Positions 50,009 to 59,406 of a DNA stretch of 64,000 bases are shown piece after piece. How positions within the stretch are numbered: position 1 is the stretch's first letter; every line of letters begins with the position of its first letter. The notes below the pieces were generated by a model. The model had not been told where the DNA came from, made no database searches, and saw only the letters and a list, made by a program, of their open reading frames with translations. The translations under genes and the position numbers were made by a program. The DNA is from Marinagarivorans cellulosilyticus (lineage in GTDB: Bacteria; Pseudomonadota; Gammaproteobacteria; Pseudomonadales; Cellvibrionaceae), in assembly GCF_021655555.1 (NCBI RefSeq), contig NZ_AP023086.1, forward strand, positions 806,001 to 870,000, in the 5' to 3' direction.

Positions 50009-50788
50009 TTAAAGTTGGTCGGTATCGATGTCGTAATCGATGATGACAGGCCTATGGCTAGAAAACGCTTTGGTTTTGTAGGTCGTTGCGTATTCCACTT
50101 TGTGCCGAAGTGCGGCGCTGGCGACTTGAAAGTCTGTTCTCCAGCCATCGCCATCATCATGCTGGTTTGATGGCCACCAAGTGTATTCATCGGGATCGCT
50201 ATTGGCCAAGCGAAATGCGTCGCAATAGCCCACCTGTTTGAAAAGCTGCTGTAACCATAGCTTTTCGTGAGGCAGGAAACCGGCATCGTGTGTATGCGCT
50301 TGGGCTTTCTGTACGTCTTTTTCGGTGTGCGCCATGGCCCAATTACCACAAAAAATAAAGTGCCTGCGCTTGCGAGTGATTTTGTGTAGCAGTGCTTGCA
50401 AATCGTCAAAGAATTGAATTTTTTCTTCGAGTGATTCTGTTGCGCTCATGGCGGCAGGAGCAAGCAGCGAGCCTATGCTGTGTTGCTCAAAGTCAATTTG
50501 CAGGTAGCGCCCTTCCATATCAACACCGCTGCTAAAGCCAAGGCCAAAAATGAGGGCCTTAGGTTGGTGGCGGGTGTAAATGGCAACGCCATTGTAATGT
50601 TCGATACCGGAATCAAAAAAGTAAGAGAAGTAGCCGCTGGGGTGAAAAATCTCGTTGTCGAGCTCTGGTTCAAGCGCGCGTAAATCCTGCAGGCAGATAA
50701 CATCCGCATCTTGTTCGGCAATCCACTCGTACAATCCGCGTTGGGCTGCTTGATGTATTCCGTCAACACTCAGAGAGATGATTCGCAT
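50009..50788 (-). CDS. crc: Catabolite repression control protein Crc
   Basis: 259 residues of the exonuclease III fold, beginning MRIISLSVDGIHQAAQRGL and containing ADVICLQDLRA and EYTWWPSNQ, as in Pseudomonas Crc (also 259). The nuclease GDxN site is replaced by CGNWAMAH, so it is not expected to cut DNA. In Pseudomonas Crc helps Hfq bind A-rich mRNA sites and repress catabolic genes. Divergent from pyrE, as in Pseudomonas, which strengthens the call. Confidence 0.88.
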   Translation of the reverse strand: MRIISLSVDGIHQAAQRGLYEWIAEQDADVICLQDLRALEPELDNEIFHPSGYFSYFFDSGIEHYNGVAIYTRHQPKALIFGLGFSSGVDMEGRYLQIDFEQHSIGSLLAPAAMSATESLEEKIQFFDDLQALLHKITRKRRHFIFCGNWAMAHTEKDVQKAQAHTHDAGFLPHEKLWLQQLFKQVGYCDAFRLANSDPDEYTWWPSNQHDDGDGWRTDFQVASAALRHKVEYATTYKTKAFSSHRPVIIDYDIDTDQL

Positions 50789-51073
50789 TCGGGCCCCTTG
50801 TGTGAGTGCGATTGTTATTGGTTGAGCGACTAGGTTGTCGTTATAGGCTGAGTGGTATTGCTCGCCGATCTCGTATTCATTATAGATGGCCGTTTCGTGA
50901 ATGGCCTAGCAGCGCATTCTACCAAGAGTTGCCGGAGTATGCGTTGTGTTATTGGGGTAAATAGACCCTTTGGGCTCGGAAAATACATTTTTGCGAGCCG
51001 GACTCAGCGTGGGTTCAGGAAAAACGTTAGAATATAGCGTTTACCAAGACCATTTAGAGGAGGCGTCCGCAGT

Positions 51074-51724
51074 ATGGAGTCTTACCAGCAACAATTTATT
51101 GAATTGGCACTTGAAAGCCAAGCATTGAAGTTCGGCGAGTTCACATTGAAGTCTGGCCGCGTGAGCCCTTATTTTTTCAATGCCGGTCAGTTTCAAACGG
51201 GTCTTGCTCTTGCGAAGCTAGGGCGTTTTTATGCGCAAGCGCTTGTCGAGTCGGGCGTGCCTTTTGATATGATATTTGGCCCAGCTTACAAAGGGATTCC
51301 CTTAGCTGTAGCGGCGGCGGCGGCATTGGCGGATGATTATCAGCGCGATTTGCCTTTTGCCTATAATCGTAAAGAAGCCAAGACGCACGGTGAGGGCGGT
51401 TCACTTGTTGGTGCGCCTTTGGCTGGACGCGTGGCTATTGTTGATGACGTGATTACCGCTGGTACCGCGGTGCGCGAAGTTCTCACGCTGATTGATGCTG
51501 CCAATGCGACGCCTGCCGCGTTAGTTATTGGCTTGAACCGCCAAGAGCGGGGGCAGGGTGAGCTTTCGGCTATTGCCGAGTTAGAGCAACAAACGCCGGT
51601 TAAGGTTGTCAGCTTAATCAAGCTCGACGATATTATGAGTTACTTAAAAGATCGCTCTCAGGCCTACCCTGGTGTTTATGAGAAAATTCTGGCCTACCGC
51701 CAACAATATGGTGTAGATGCATGA
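51074..51724 (+). CDS. pyrE: Orotate phosphoribosyltransferase
   Basis: 216 residues; joins orotate and PRPP in UMP synthesis. PRPP-binding motif VAIVDDVITAGTAVRE, flexible loop KEAKTHGEGG, and FGPAYKGIPLA. Start follows AGAGGAGGC. The ATGA overlap with the next gene shows translational coupling. Confidence 0.97.
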   Translation: MESYQQQFIELALESQALKFGEFTLKSGRVSPYFFNAGQFQTGLALAKLGRFYAQALVESGVPFDMIFGPAYKGIPLAVAAAAALADDYQRDLPFAYNRKEAKTHGEGGSLVGAPLAGRVAIVDDVITAGTAVREVLTLIDAANATPAALVIGLNRQERGQGELSAIAELEQQTPVKVVSLIKLDDIMSYLKDRSQAYPGVYEKILAYRQQYGVDA

Positions 51725-52380
51725 ATATCATGAAATTCGGTATTGGTCTTTCGGTGCTAGTACTGAGCTGTTACATGAGCAGCGTTTTTGCTCAGGCTCA
51801 GTATTACCGCTATGTTAATGAGGATGGCGTTAAGGTGATGGGCCACTCTATTCCTCCTCAATACGTAAAAAATGGTTACGAGATTGTTTCTACCCAAGGC
51901 CGAGTGCTTGAGGTTGTGGAGCCAGCGCCAGATCCTGAATTTGTAGAACAGGAGCGTGCTAAAGCAGAATTAAAAGCAGAATACGATTTGCTGGCCCGGC
52001 GTTACAGCACTGTTCGCGATATCGAGGCGGCCAAGCAGCGCAAGCTGGTGCATGTCGATGCCAGTATTTTGCTGGTCGATAATAGCATCGAGAATATTCA
52101 AGAGGAAATCGACGATATTACCACGCGTGCAGCAGGCTTTGAGCGTGCGGGCAAAGAGGTGCCTAGCAATATCTTAGATACTTTGGCTGCGCTGAATGAA
52201 AAAATGGCTGCCACCCAGGCCATTCGCTCGCAGCGTATAGAAGAAAAGTCGATTATTGAAGAGCGGTTTGCAAAGGAGCTACAGCTGTTTACCCTAGGTG
52301 TGGCCAGCTTCTCAGAGGGTGCAACCGGTGAGGCTGATGCTAGCGCTAAAGAGTCGGCTGGCGCGCAAACGGCTAACTAG
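51721..52380 (+). CDS. Secreted coiled-coil protein with DUF4124-like N-terminus
   Basis: 219 residues with a signal peptide (cleaved near VFAQA). A short DUF4124-like beta module follows (YYRYVNEDGVKVMGHSIPPQYV), then a coiled coil (about 75-195) and an acidic Ala-rich tail. Probably a periplasmic envelope protein of unknown role. Start overlaps pyrE by four bases. Confidence 0.75.
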   Translation: MNIMKFGIGLSVLVLSCYMSSVFAQAQYYRYVNEDGVKVMGHSIPPQYVKNGYEIVSTQGRVLEVVEPAPDPEFVEQERAKAELKAEYDLLARRYSTVRDIEAAKQRKLVHVDASILLVDNSIENIQEEIDDITTRAAGFERAGKEVPSNILDTLAALNEKMAATQAIRSQRIEEKSIIEERFAKELQLFTLGVASFSEGATGEADASAKESAGAQTAN

Positions 52381-52408
52381 CGCGCTACCACTGCCCCTAG
52401 CTCAGCGG

Positions 52409-53017
52409 TTATGTGTTAGCCGTATTCACTAAGCCGCTTTGCAAACAGTGCCAAGCGCTCGACCAGTTGTCGCTGGGCCGAGACTTGAACTGGCTACGGA
52501 CAAACGCGGCAATCCTACCCTCTGCACACGCTTGTGCTAACGCAACGCTTTCATTCACAGATAGGGTCAGTCTAAGCCCGTCTTCGAGTTCGCTTTTGCG
52601 TAGAATTTGGCGCATTTCGGTGCTTAGTCGATCAAAGAACTGCCGAATGCGAGCATGCAAGCGATCTCGCTCGCCACTGATGGCATCTCCTGTTAGCAGG
52701 CGAGTAATCCCAGGGTTGCGTTCACAAAAAACTAAATAGACCAGCGTAATGCGTTCGATTTTATCAACAGCGCTCATGGCATCGCCTGCAATGGTGCTGG
52801 CGCGACTAAGGACGGCATCTTCGGCGAACTCAATAAGCCCTTCAAGCATTTTAGTTTTGCTGGGGAAGTGCCGATAAAGGGCGGCTTCCGATACGCCCAC
52901 ACTCTTGGCCAGCGCCGCAATGCTAATGCGATCGCCTGGATTATCTTCCAGCATAAACGCTAAGGTTTCTAAAATCTGTTGCTTGCGGTTCTTTTTGGGT
53001 TCGTTGGTGGCGGTCAT
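52409..53017 (-). CDS. slmA: Nucleoid occlusion factor SlmA (TetR fold)
   Basis: 202 residues. N-terminal HTH (ISIAALAKSVGVSEAALYRHFPSK, here about 31-54) and the SlmA-specific core (LTGDAISGERDRLHARIRQFF). Binds DNA sites over the nucleoid and blocks FtsZ there. Order slmA-argB-PMM/PGM-coaBC matches related genomes. Confidence 0.95.
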   Translation of the reverse strand: MTATNEPKKNRKQQILETLAFMLEDNPGDRISIAALAKSVGVSEAALYRHFPSKTKMLEGLIEFAEDAVLSRASTIAGDAMSAVDKIERITLVYLVFCERNPGITRLLTGDAISGERDRLHARIRQFFDRLSTEMRQILRKSELEDGLRLTLSVNESVALAQACAEGRIAAFVRSQFKSRPSDNWSSAWHCLQSGLVNTANT

Positions 53018-53028
53018 GCGTTATTGGC

Positions 53029-53925
53029 TCACAGGCTTTTATTGGTAATCAGTGTGCCAACTCCGGCATCGGTAAATATTTCCAAAAGTACGGCATGTGG
53101 AACTCGGCCGTCCACGATGTGTGCGCTTGCTACGCCGGATTTTACGGCATCTAAGGCGCACTGAATCTTAGGCAGCATGCCGCCGTATATTGTGCCGTCT
53201 TTAATTAACGCATCTACCCGCTCGGTGCTTAGGCCGGTAAGTACTTCACCCTGTTTATCTTGTAGGCCGCCAACATTTGTGAGTAACATTAGTTTTTCTG
53301 CCTGCATCACTTCGGCAATTTTTCCTGCTACTAGGTCGGCATTGATATTGTAGGAGGCGCCGTCTTTACCGACGCCTATCGGGGCTATTACAGGGATGAA
53401 GTCGCCTTGCACGAGCAAGTCGATAACGCTGCGGTCAATGCTGGCCACCTCGCCCACATGGCCGATATCAATAATCTCGGGGGCTTTCATTTCGGGCGTT
53501 TGATGGCTGACTTCCATTTTGCGAGCGCGAATTAACCGGCCATCTTTACCGGTAACGCCGATGGCGTGGCCGCCGTTATTGTTAATAAGATTAACAATCT
53601 GCTTATTTACTGAGCCGCCAAGCACCATCTCTACGACGTCCATAGTGGCGCTGTCGGTAACGCGCATGCCATCAACAAAGCGCGATTCTATATTCAGCTT
53701 TTTGAGGAGGTCACCGATTTGCGGGCCGCCGCCGTGTACAACGATGGGGTTCATGCCGACCAGTTTCATTAATACCACATCGCGAGCAAAGCTGTTTTGA
53801 AGCGTTTCGTCGATCATGGCATTACCGCCAAACTTCACAACAATCGTTTTATCCGTAAAGCGCTGAATATAAGGCAGGGCTTCGGTGAGCACTTTCGCGA
53901 TTGCATTGGCATCACTGGTGGACAT
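53029..53925 (-). CDS. argB: Acetylglutamate kinase
   Basis: 298 residues; second step of arginine synthesis. VVKFGGNAM (phosphate loop), VHGGGPQI and the late ITNKSL tail are typical. Start at the ATG at 53925, which follows GAGG; an upstream ATG at 53970 would add 15 basic residues. Confidence 0.96.
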   Translation of the reverse strand: MSTSDANAIAKVLTEALPYIQRFTDKTIVVKFGGNAMIDETLQNSFARDVVLMKLVGMNPIVVHGGGPQIGDLLKKLNIESRFVDGMRVTDSATMDVVEMVLGGSVNKQIVNLINNNGGHAIGVTGKDGRLIRARKMEVSHQTPEMKAPEIIDIGHVGEVASIDRSVIDLLVQGDFIPVIAPIGVGKDGASYNINADLVAGKIAEVMQAEKLMLLTNVGGLQDKQGEVLTGLSTERVDALIKDGTIYGGMLPKIQCALDAVKSGVASAHIVDGRVPHAVLLEIFTDAGVGTLITNKSL

Positions 53926-53989
53926 GTTGTTACCTCTTTTCTTATGCGCGCGCATTAGGCGCCTAGACAAAAAACAATAGGGTAAAGCG

Positions 53990-56449
53990 TTACCACTTGG
54001 GCGTTAGGGTCGTGTCGATTTTTCTGAGCTCACGGGTGAGTAGCGCTTTAATATCATGCAGCTCTGAATCACTTTGCGCTTCGGCGCGCAAGGTTAAGTT
54101 GGCCGATGTATTCGAGGCCCGCACGATACCCCAACCGTAAGGGAAGTCAATCCGAATGCCGTCTAAGGTGGTGATCTTGGCCTCTTTGAAATCGCCGGTT
54201 TCGATCAGTGTTTTCACCACCTCAAATTTCTGCGTTTCGTTGGCGCTAACAAGGATTTCGTTGGTGTGAGGCAGCTCGGGGAACTCTTCGAAAATGTTGT
54301 CGAGCGTATCGCCGGCAAGGCTGAGTATTTCGGCAAGGCGAGCAGCGACATACATGCCGTCGTCGAAGCCAAACCAGCGCTCTTTAATGAATATGTGGCC
54401 CGAATACTCGCCGCCTAAAAGCGCGCCGGTTTCAGTAATTTTGGCTTTCATTGGCGCGTGGCCGGTTTTCCACATAATGGGGCGGCCGCCAAACTGAGTA
54501 ACGACGCGATTAATGCTGCGGGTGCACTTCACATCGTAAATTACATCGGCGCCTGGGTTGCGGGCCAGAATATCTTTGGCAAAAAGCATCAGTAGGCGGT
54601 CGGGCCAAATGATTTGGCCACTATTCGTGACAACCACTAAGCGGTCGCCATCGCCGTCGAAGGCAACGCCAAAATCGGCGCCAATTTCGGTGACTTTATC
54701 AATAAGCTGTTGAAGATTTTCGGGTTTGGTTGGGTCTGGACCGTGATTGGGGAAGGTGCCGTCGAGGTCGCAGTTAATGCAGGTGGTTTCGCAGCCGAGT
54801 TCTTCGAACAGCTTGGGGGCAACTTTGCCGGTTACGCCGTTGCCAGCATCAATAACCACTGAAACATCACCGGCTAATGCGACATCAGCAAAAATCGTAT
54901 CAACATAATCAGCTGTTACATCATGCCGTTTTTCTTCGCCTTCGCCTGAGTAAAAGCGGTTTTTCTCGATGCGTTGGCGGATCGCTTGAATATCTTCTTC
55001 TGTGCGCGCGCGGCCCTGCATGATGCATTTAAAGCCGTTAAATTCTGGCCCGTTATGGCTTGCAGTGACCATTACGCCAGACTTGCAGCCCTCGAGAGTT
55101 TCGGTGGCAAAGTAAACGACGGGGGTTGGTACGGTGCCTATGTTAATCACGTTACAGCCAGTGCTAAGAATGCCTCGCACTAAATATTCCGTCAAAATCG
55201 GGCTGTGTGTACGCGCGTCGCGGCCTACGATTAATGCCTCTTCGCCCAGATCTAGCGCTTCGCTACCCAGCGCTTGGCCTATTAATTGTGCGATGTCATT
55301 GGTGATGTCTGTCTCTACAACGCCGCGAATATCGTAGGCTCTAAAAATGTGGGCCGGTACGTTATTTTGTGGCGCAGATTCTTCTTCGGGCTCAATATCG
55401 TCGGGTAGAGAATCTTCATTTTGAGCCTCGTCAAAGCCCAGTAAGTCATCGTCTTCTTCAATATTAATATCGAGGATATCGGCATTGAGGTTGGAGTATT
55501 CAGCTTCGCTGGTGGCGAACTCTTGGCCCACTTGCCCCATGCGCTGGTAGGTCTTGGCAATTGCCTGGCGCCGGCGCTCGCCCTGGCTACCAATAAATAA
55601 ACCAAGAGCTGTCGCAACAGTTAAACCGAGCAGCCATGTAATGCTGGCGCCAATGGCAAAAATTAACCAATTGGTTTGCGTTGACTGCACGACTTTCATT
55701 GATGGTGTGTACTCGATAAGCCAAGGTGTACCTGTAATCTTTTCGCTCACAACGGCTTTTCCGCTGCCTTGGCCTGTGCTGTGGAGCTTGTGTTGCCCGT
55801 TATTATAGTTCTGGATGAAGGTCAGTTTGCCCTCTTGGCTTAGACCTTCTGCCATGGCTTTGAAGGTGCTATCGAGGGTTGTCGTAATTAATAGCGTGCC
55901 AACAACGGCCTTGCTTGGGTCTGTTGGAATCGGTATAGCAAAGTTTAAGCGCCATCCTTGCTTGAGCTTAACGGCTTCGGGTTCTACGGATATGCGCTCT
56001 TCGATTTGTTGAATCATCTCCAATTCAGAAAAGCGAAGAGGAAGCTCGGCGTCCAGATTGAGTTTTGCTTTGCCTCTGGGTATTAAGCGCACGCCCTCGG
56101 CTTGAGGGAAGTTATTTTTAATGCTTTGGAGAATACTGCGCAGTTGTAACTGATCCTCTGCTGCTAGGGCAGCAGCAAGCTGTGGGCTTTGACCAAAAAA
56201 CGCGACCTTTTTATTAAGGCTAAGAAGATGAGCATTTACATTGGAGACGGCTTTGTCGAGGTTTTGTTGGGTGAATTCGCTTAGCTGGTGTTTTTGCTCG
56301 GCGACAACAAGGCTAGACCACAAATGGTACGTGATGCCGCCGCACACAATAAACGCCACAGCAAGGCAACCGCTCAGCCATGCTTTAACAGGGGAGCTTT
56401 TGACAAAGTTACTCAGCATAGAGGCCGCTTTTGTTTTATTCGCTTTCAT
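53990..56449 (-). CDS. algC: Phosphomannomutase/phosphoglucomutase with N-terminal membrane sensor region
   Basis: 819 residues. The C-terminal 450 form a complete AlgC-type alpha-phosphohexomutase: phosphoserine in TASHNGPEFNG (about 458), metal loop DGDGDR (about 596) and sugar loop GGEYSGH. AlgC interconverts mannose- or glucose-1-P and -6-P for exopolysaccharide and LPS. N-terminal to it are TM1 (about 20-42), a periplasmic domain (about 45-255) and TM2 (about 258-282), then an acidic linker. This long form is also found in Pseudomonas relatives. Confidence 0.92.
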   Translation of the reverse strand: MKANKTKAASMLSNFVKSSPVKAWLSGCLAVAFIVCGGITYHLWSSLVVAEQKHQLSEFTQQNLDKAVSNVNAHLLSLNKKVAFFGQSPQLAAALAAEDQLQLRSILQSIKNNFPQAEGVRLIPRGKAKLNLDAELPLRFSELEMIQQIEERISVEPEAVKLKQGWRLNFAIPIPTDPSKAVVGTLLITTTLDSTFKAMAEGLSQEGKLTFIQNYNNGQHKLHSTGQGSGKAVVSEKITGTPWLIEYTPSMKVVQSTQTNWLIFAIGASITWLLGLTVATALGLFIGSQGERRRQAIAKTYQRMGQVGQEFATSEAEYSNLNADILDINIEEDDDLLGFDEAQNEDSLPDDIEPEEESAPQNNVPAHIFRAYDIRGVVETDITNDIAQLIGQALGSEALDLGEEALIVGRDARTHSPILTEYLVRGILSTGCNVINIGTVPTPVVYFATETLEGCKSGVMVTASHNGPEFNGFKCIMQGRARTEEDIQAIRQRIEKNRFYSGEGEEKRHDVTADYVDTIFADVALAGDVSVVIDAGNGVTGKVAPKLFEELGCETTCINCDLDGTFPNHGPDPTKPENLQQLIDKVTEIGADFGVAFDGDGDRLVVVTNSGQIIWPDRLLMLFAKDILARNPGADVIYDVKCTRSINRVVTQFGGRPIMWKTGHAPMKAKITETGALLGGEYSGHIFIKERWFGFDDGMYVAARLAEILSLAGDTLDNIFEEFPELPHTNEILVSANETQKFEVVKTLIETGDFKEAKITTLDGIRIDFPYGWGIVRASNTSANLTLRAEAQSDSELHDIKALLTRELRKIDTTLTPKW

Positions 56450-56454
56450 GTTTT

Positions 56455-57726
56455 TTACAGGCTCGTGGAAATTAAGGGCTCGTTTTGCGATGCTTTGGCA
56501 ATCACTTTAAGTAGCTGCTCGGCAATTTTGTCTTTGGTGTCTACAGCTAAAGTAATACTGGATACTTCGGTGCTTTGCGCTTTTTGGCTCAGTACAGTAA
56601 CGGCGTTGCTGTCGCTATTAAAGCCAATGTTTTTATCGGATACATCATTAGCAATAATCATATCTAACTTTTTGCGCTGCAGCTTTTGCGTTGCATAGCC
56701 AATGAGATCGCGTGTTTCTGCCGCAAAGCCTACTAGCCAAGGCCTGGGGGTAAGTTTGGCGACATCGGCGATGATGTCTGGGTTTTTGGTTAGCGCGATA
56801 TGCATGTGTTGTTCTGTCCCTTTTTTTATTTTTTGTGCAGCATATTGGCTTGGGCGAAAGTCTGCCACCGCAGCGGCGCCAATAAAAATATCGGCGTCCT
56901 TGGCGGCCTCTAAGCTTGCGGCATGCATCTCTAGTGCGCTGATTACGTGTGTAACGGTTGCACCTGCTGGCGGGAGCAATTGTGTAGGCCCGCTAATTAG
57001 GGTGACCTGCGCGCCAGCGTTGAGGGCAGCTTGCGCTAAAGCATAGCCCATTTTGCCTGAGCTCTCGTTACTAAGGTAGCGCACCGGGTCGATGGCTTCA
57101 CGTGTTGGACCAGCAGTGATTACGATCCGTTTGCCATGCAGTGCTTTGGGTTGGGTTTGCGGTAATTGTTCTTGCTCAGTAATTAACTCAATGGCGTGCT
57201 GGGTAATTTCGTTGGGCTCTAGCATTCGTCCTACGCCTGTATCGCCGCACGCTTGCTCGCCTTCACCCGGCCCCCAGATAACAAAGTGTGGGTAAAGTGC
57301 AATTTTGGCGACATTGGCTTGCGTGACTAGATTGCTCCACATGGCTTGATTCATGGCTGGTGCAAGTGCAATAGGCGCTTTGGTGGCCAAGCACACGGTT
57401 GTGAGTAAGTCGTTGGCGAAGCCGTGGGCGAGCCTAGCGATGCAGTCGGCGGTGGCGGGAGCAATTAAGATTAGGTCTGCCCAACGAGCTAATTCGATAT
57501 GTCCCATACCAGCTTCGGCGGTAGTATCGAGTAAGTGAGTGCGTACCGGGTTGCCAGAGACTGCTTGTAGAGTCATTGGGGTGACAAAAGCCTCGGCGGC
57601 AGGTGTCATTACGACTTGAATATTGGCGCCTTGCTTCTTGAGTAGGCGTGTTAGTTCTGCGCACTTATACGCTGCAATACCGCCTGTAATACCTAATAGA
57701 ATATTTTTATTGTGGAGATTGCTCAT
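56455..57726 (-). CDS. coaBC: Phosphopantothenoylcysteine decarboxylase / phosphopantothenate-cysteine ligase
   Basis: 423 residues; two steps of coenzyme A synthesis in one protein. CoaC half (1-185): LGITGGIAAYK, the active-site His in GMGHIELARWADL, and PAMNQAMW. CoaB half (about 190-423): VITAGPTREAIDPVRYLSN and the dimer/Lys region KIKKGTEQHMHIALTKNPDI. Just upstream of the PMM/PGM gene (5 bp), so probably co-transcribed. Confidence 0.96.
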   Translation of the reverse strand: MSNLHNKNILLGITGGIAAYKCAELTRLLKKQGANIQVVMTPAAEAFVTPMTLQAVSGNPVRTHLLDTTAEAGMGHIELARWADLILIAPATADCIARLAHGFANDLLTTVCLATKAPIALAPAMNQAMWSNLVTQANVAKIALYPHFVIWGPGEGEQACGDTGVGRMLEPNEITQHAIELITEQEQLPQTQPKALHGKRIVITAGPTREAIDPVRYLSNESSGKMGYALAQAALNAGAQVTLISGPTQLLPPAGATVTHVISALEMHAASLEAAKDADIFIGAAAVADFRPSQYAAQKIKKGTEQHMHIALTKNPDIIADVAKLTPRPWLVGFAAETRDLIGYATQKLQRKKLDMIIANDVSDKNIGFNSDSNAVTVLSQKAQSTEVSSITLAVDTKDKIAEQLLKVIAKASQNEPLISTSL

Positions 57727-57865
57727 GTGCGCATTGGTGCCCCTGTCAATGGGCAGCTAAGATAACAAATATAGGCGCTTTTCACCAAAGAAGTTGCCAT
57801 GCTGGCGCGCGTTGGCAGCAAAAGCGCCTAAAACGACGTTAATAAAGTTGAAAAGGATGTTAACT

Positions 57866-58540
57866 ATGGCAATTACAGACTGGCCAGTGGGCGAGCGGCC
57901 TAGAGAAAAGCTACTGCAGCGTGGAGCATCGGCCTTAAGTGATGCTGAGTTACTGGCGATTTTCCTGCGAACAGGTGTGGCGGGTAAAAGCGCAGTTGAT
58001 TTGTCGCGTGAGCTTTTGCAACACTTTGGTAGCTTGCGAGCATTGCTATCGGCCTCGCAAAAAGAGTTTTGTGGTGCTTTGGGCTTAGGGCAAGCTAAGT
58101 ACTGCCAATTGCAGGCGGTGTTAGAAATGGCGTCGCGGCATACGGTTGAGGCGTTGTCGCAGCAAAGCGTATTGGATAGCGCCGCTTTGGTGAAGCGTTT
58201 GGCCAAGTCGCGGTTATCGGGTTTGGAGCACGAAGTCTTTGCGGCATTCTTTTTGGATGCTCAGCATCAATTACTCAATTTTGAAACCCTGTTTCGCGGC
58301 ACCCTTGATGCGGCGAGTGTTCACCCGCGAGAGCTCGTCAAGCGTGCGTTAGCGCTTAACGCCGGTGCCGTTATTCTTGCACATAATCACCCTTCTGGTA
58401 TTGCAGCGCCAAGCGCATCGGATCGGGAGATTACTCGCGTTTTATCTGAGGCTTTAGGGTTGCTCGATATACGTGTGCTGGATCATATAATTGTTGGCAG
58501 CGCAGAGCCGTTTTCGTTTTGTGAACATGGCATGATTTAG
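57866..58540 (+). CDS. radC: RadC family JAMM protein
   Basis: 224 residues. N-terminal helix-hairpin-helix (PREKLLQRGASALSDAELLAI) and a JAMM metalloprotease-like core with HNHPSGIAAPSASD. Its true role is unclear despite the name. The ATG at 57866 follows AAAAGGA; a longer frame from 57794 is less likely. Divergent from coaBC. Confidence 0.94.
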   Translation: MAITDWPVGERPREKLLQRGASALSDAELLAIFLRTGVAGKSAVDLSRELLQHFGSLRALLSASQKEFCGALGLGQAKYCQLQAVLEMASRHTVEALSQQSVLDSAALVKRLAKSRLSGLEHEVFAAFFLDAQHQLLNFETLFRGTLDAASVHPRELVKRALALNAGAVILAHNHPSGIAAPSASDREITRVLSEALGLLDIRVLDHIIVGSAEPFSFCEHGMI

Positions 58541-58784
58541 TACATTGGCGGGAGAAAAAGTTTGCTTGAGAGGCTCTCTTCTGGTATAAAACGCGCCTCT
58601 TTTCGGCCAGCCCATGGGTTTGCTTGTTTTTTGTTCAGGCTTCGCCGCAATTTGTGGTGTGTGCGTGGCATATAAAGCGCACGCGGTGAACGAAACTGGA
58701 GTTTAGTTATTACTGGCATTGTTGGCAGTGGTAATTAAAGAGCCAAAGTATTCTACAGCGCAAGCACAAGAGTACGTCCGACAT

Positions 58785-58813
58785 TTGTGGCTTCCTTTAT
58801 GGTGTTATATAGC
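58785..58813 (+). promoter_or_regulatory. Possible promoter of rpmB-rpmG
   Basis: TTGTGG (58785-58790), 17-base spacer and TATAGC (58808-58813) lie about 60 bp before rpmB. The rest of the 335-bp gap after radC (58541-58875) shows no gene, repeat or terminator that I can support. Confidence 0.35.
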
Positions 58814-58875
58814 ATAAGGGTGGTCTAAAACGATATTTACGATTTAACGATCTTTACGATTCAAGAGGCAGAGCA

Positions 58876-59112
58876 ATGTCTAAGGTATGTCAAGTTACGG
58901 GTAAGCGCCCAGTAACCGGTAACAACGTTTCTCACGCAAAAAACCACACTAAGCGTCGTTTTTTGCCTAATTTGCACTCTCACCGTTTTTGGGTTGAGTC
59001 TGAAAAGCGTTTTGTGAAATTGCGCCTTACCTCAAAAGGTATGCGCATTATTGATAAAAAAGGCATCGACCAAGTTTTGGTTGATCTTCGCGCTCGCGGC
59101 GAAAAAGTTTAA
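58876..59112 (+). CDS. rpmB: 50S ribosomal protein L28
   Basis: 78 residues, full length, beginning MSKVCQVTGKRPVTGNNVSH and including FWVESEKRFVKLRLTSKGMR. Followed 42 bp later by rpmG, the conserved pair. Confidence 0.98.
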   Translation: MSKVCQVTGKRPVTGNNVSHAKNHTKRRFLPNLHSHRFWVESEKRFVKLRLTSKGMRIIDKKGIDQVLVDLRARGEKV

Positions 59113-59154
59113 TAACGGCATTTCTTGCTCGAATACAGCTAAGAGGAATCTATC

Positions 59155-59310
59155 ATGCGTGACAAAATCCGTTTGAATTCAAGTGCCGGTACCGGACACT
59201 TTTACACAACTACTAAAAACAAGCGCACTATGCCTGAGAAAATGGAGATCAAAAAATTTGATCCTGTTGTTCGCAAGCATGTGATGTACAAAGAAGGCAA
59301 AATTAAGTAG
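59155..59310 (+). CDS. rpmG: 50S ribosomal protein L33
   Basis: 51 residues: begins MRDKIRLNSSAGTGHFYTT and contains NKRTMPEKMEIKKFDPVVRK. Lacks the Zn-binding Cys pairs, so it is the zinc-independent form. AAGAGG ribosome site 7 bases before the ATG. Co-transcribed with rpmB and closed by a terminator. Confidence 0.97.
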   Translation: MRDKIRLNSSAGTGHFYTTTKNKRTMPEKMEIKKFDPVVRKHVMYKEGKIK

Positions 59311-59336
59311 GTCATTTTTTGACGTGCTTTGCCTTT

Positions 59337-59366
59337 AAAACCCAGCCTAGTGCTGGGTTTTTTTCG
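59337..59366 (+). terminator. Rho-independent terminator of rpmB-rpmG
   Basis: AAAACCCAGC pairs with GCTGGGTTTT around a 5-base loop, with further Ts. Confidence 0.9.
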
Positions 59367-59406
59367 TTATGGCGTTAATTAATGGGTGTGAGTTGAGCGA
59401 GAATCT

